NCBI RefSeq assembly: GCF_001712755.1
Contig: NZ_MDKC01000032.1
Coordinates: forward strand, 62,001-126,000
Length of the DNA stretch: 64,000 bases
Reading direction: 5' to 3'
Source of the DNA: Gottfriedia luciferensis
GTDB taxonomy: Bacteria; Bacillota; Bacilli; Bacillales; Bacillaceae_G
Below the pieces are notes generated by a model, which saw only the letters and a program-made list of their open reading frames with translations, made no database searches and was not told where the DNA came from. This document shows, piece after piece, positions 62,415-64,000 of this stretch; the stretch's first letter is position 1; each line of letters begins with the position of its first letter. The translations under genes and the position numbers were made by a program.

Positions 62415-64000
62415 TTACTTCCATTCTTCAGGTAATAAACTTTGATAAAGTGAACTCTTATATCGGTCATCAATTAGTAATAAAGTCCCTTCATCTGATT
62501 CAGATCGTATCACTCTTCCACCCGCTTGCATTACTTTATTCATACCTGGAAAGACATATGCATAATAATACCCATTTTTTCCAACCGAATTAAAATGCTC
62601 CTTTAAAATATTTCTTTCTAAACAAATCTGCGGCAATCCTACACCAATTACTACGACTCCGTTTAAACGATCACCCTTTAAATCGATCCCTTCAGAGAAT
62701 ATACCGCCTAATACCGCAAAGCCAACTAGCGTTTCTTCATTTAGACTATCAAATTGTAAAAGGAATTCCTCTCGTTCAATTTCAGTCATACCATTTTCTT
62801 GAACGATTGTTTTTATAGTAGGGTATTTCTCTTTAAATAAATCAACACTTTGAATTAAATATTGATAGGATGGATAAAAAACTAAATAATTACCTTTTCT
62901 TTTCGTAATTTCTTTATATACCGAATCAATTAATCTTTCTAAATTTCTTTCACGATCTTGATACCGCGTTGATAGAGGGTCAATTGTTACCTCCAATTGC
63001 TCCTTATGAAAAGGAGAATCGATTGAAATTGTATAATCGCGACTTTGATCACCAAGCATATCTTGAAAATATTGTATTGGGGTTAAAGTAGCTGAAAAGT
63101 AAATTGTTGAGCGAAATCTTTTTATTACGTCATTTACAACTTTAGATGGGTCAAGGCAAAATAGCTTTAAATGAACTTCACTTTTATATAGTTCATAGTA
63201 GCATACGTAATTTTCATCAAAAAACTCTGCGATTTTGACGAAGTTGAGTGACTCAAAATAAGTATCAAGCAAAAGTTGTTTATTTTCGTCCTCGTCCATT
63301 TCCGGTAATTTTATTTCTACGATTTCATTGAATGTATGTAGAAGTTCTAGTAAATCCCCATCTATTTCCTTTGAAACTGGGGTTACAACGTCCTTCCATT
63401 TCTTTCTTAATTCAATAAAACGCTTATTTATTTCATTTATTATGGCATAAAGTTCATCTTTTAAATTTTTATATCGATTTTTCAACTCTAAAAATTTAGA
63501 TTTGAATAGACTCGCAGAATACATTTCTCTTGAGCGATCAACAAGATTATGAGCTTCATCAATTAATAAAACTGTACTTCGTTTATGCTCATCAAATAAT
63601 CGCTTTAACGATACTCTAGGATCGAAAATATAATTTACATCGCAAATAATAGCATCTGAAGAATTTAATAAATCTAATGAGTATTCAAATGGACAGACTG
63701 TATGTTTTCGTGCATATTCTTCTATTTTCTCCCTAGTTAGTGCTTTTTCGGATGAAAGAATATCAAGAACAGCATCATTAATTCTGTCATAATAACCATT
63801 GGCAAATTCACAATAATCCTTTTGACACATCGTCTCTTCTTTAAAACAGATTTTATCTTTTGCTGTAATCGTCGTACACTTTATACAAAGTCCTTGATCT
63901 GTCATGCGCTTAAATGCTTCTTCAGCAACAGTCCTAGTCATTGTCTTAGAAGTTAAGTAAAACATCCGATTGATACGATCCTCACCAATACTTTTAACAG
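62415..64000 (-). CDS. Rad3/DinG-family superfamily 2 DNA helicase (partial, N-terminus beyond window)
   Basis: Open frame from 62415 to the right edge; codons before the internal ATG at 63965 (VKSIGEDRINR) continue the protein, so the Walker A part lies outside. Visible: FYLTSKTMTR (motif Ia), four Cys around ICFKEETMCQKDYCEFANGY, an Fe-S cluster candidate; DEAH box VLLIDEAHNL; IYFSATLTP (motif III); and MQAGGRVIRS (motif VI). XPD-like 5'-3' helicase for DNA repair. Ends with a PEEW motif; downstream is the S-box unit on the same strand. Confidence 0.92.
   Translation of the reverse strand, partial: VKSIGEDRINRMFYLTSKTMTRTVAEEAFKRMTDQGLCIKCTTITAKDKICFKEETMCQKDYCEFANGYYDRINDAVLDILSSEKALTREKIEEYARKHTVCPFEYSLDLLNSSDAIICDVNYIFDPRVSLKRLFDEHKRSTVLLIDEAHNLVDRSREMYSASLFKSKFLELKNRYKNLKDELYAIINEINKRFIELRKKWKDVVTPVSKEIDGDLLELLHTFNEIVEIKLPEMDEDENKQLLLDTYFESLNFVKIAEFFDENYVCYYELYKSEVHLKLFCLDPSKVVNDVIKRFRSTIYFSATLTPIQYFQDMLGDQSRDYTISIDSPFHKEQLEVTIDPLSTRYQDRERNLERLIDSVYKEITKRKGNYLVFYPSYQYLIQSVDLFKEKYPTIKTIVQENGMTEIEREEFLLQFDSLNEETLVGFAVLGGIFSEGIDLKGDRLNGVVVIGVGLPQICLERNILKEHFNSVGKNGYYYAYVFPGMNKVMQAGGRVIRSESDEGTLLLIDDRYKSSLYQSLLPEEWK

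Overview
The window is AT-rich DNA from a spore-forming, low-GC Gram-positive bacterium of the Bacillaceae. Evidence: strong AGGAGG-type ribosome binding sites, spoVK and cwlJ-like spore genes, a T-box and an S-box leader, and the Bacillus block miaA-hfq ... spoVK ... hflX-ynbB. Species is not decidable from here; a Bacillus cereus-like or Gottfriedia-like relative would fit. No rRNA, tRNA, CRISPR array or intact prophage was seen. LAYOUT. 1-10.4 kb: a partial secreted-type endonuclease/phosphatase, the yoaS-yozG-yoaT trio, a PadR regulator with two half-permeases behind a striking triple operator, a kinase-like protein, a lipoprotein, an MFS pump, a lone TnpB with its probable guide-RNA tail, and PhnA. 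10.6-20.6 kb: the housekeeping block (ynbB, hflX, a TRIC-type channel, CorA, SpoVK, a degenerate tyrosine recombinase, PaiB-like, hfq, miaA). 20.7-28.3 kb: a dihydroorotate-dehydrogenase-like/membrane fusion, then a gene-poor stretch and a foreign-looking pair (1013-residue secreted phosphoesterase and HupE/UreJ-like protein). 28.4-38.4 kb: threonine metabolism (permease, catabolic threonine deaminase, threonine dehydrogenase, KBL, and biosynthetic IlvA) with, between them, an 11-unit 20-bp repeat array and an ArsR-OYE-MFS regulon marked by three copies of one palindrome. 38.5-40.3 kb: a 5'-3' exonuclease and a DUF695-RraB fusion. 40.4-51.5 kb: the accessory region. Small same-strand genes of immunity-protein style (DUF4304, HEAT-repeat, DUF6882-like and unknown families), an extra plsY, a T-box-controlled MFS transporter and a spore cortex hydrolase are separated by copies of a palindrome-terminator-palindrome repeat. 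At least three of the small genes are broken by in-frame stops. 51.5-64 kb: mostly single-gene metabolic and regulatory units (phosphatase, MerR, DUF554, VOC, isochorismatase-like, acetyltransferase, methyltransferase, FAD protein), the metI-metC pair under a SAM riboswitch, and a partial Rad3/DinG-type helicase running off the right edge. HOW IT WORKS TOGETHER. The clearest local circuits are: PadR controlling a two-subunit permease; ArsR controlling an Old Yellow Enzyme and an exporter; threonine breakdown to glycine and 2-oxobutyrate; and SAM-controlled transsulfuration. The most unusual candidate system is the cassette-like array at 42.0-51.5 kb, where a composite repeat sits just downstream of almost every minus-strand gene. 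Whether this is a gene-exchange array or only a dispersed terminator repeat cannot be settled from one sequence.
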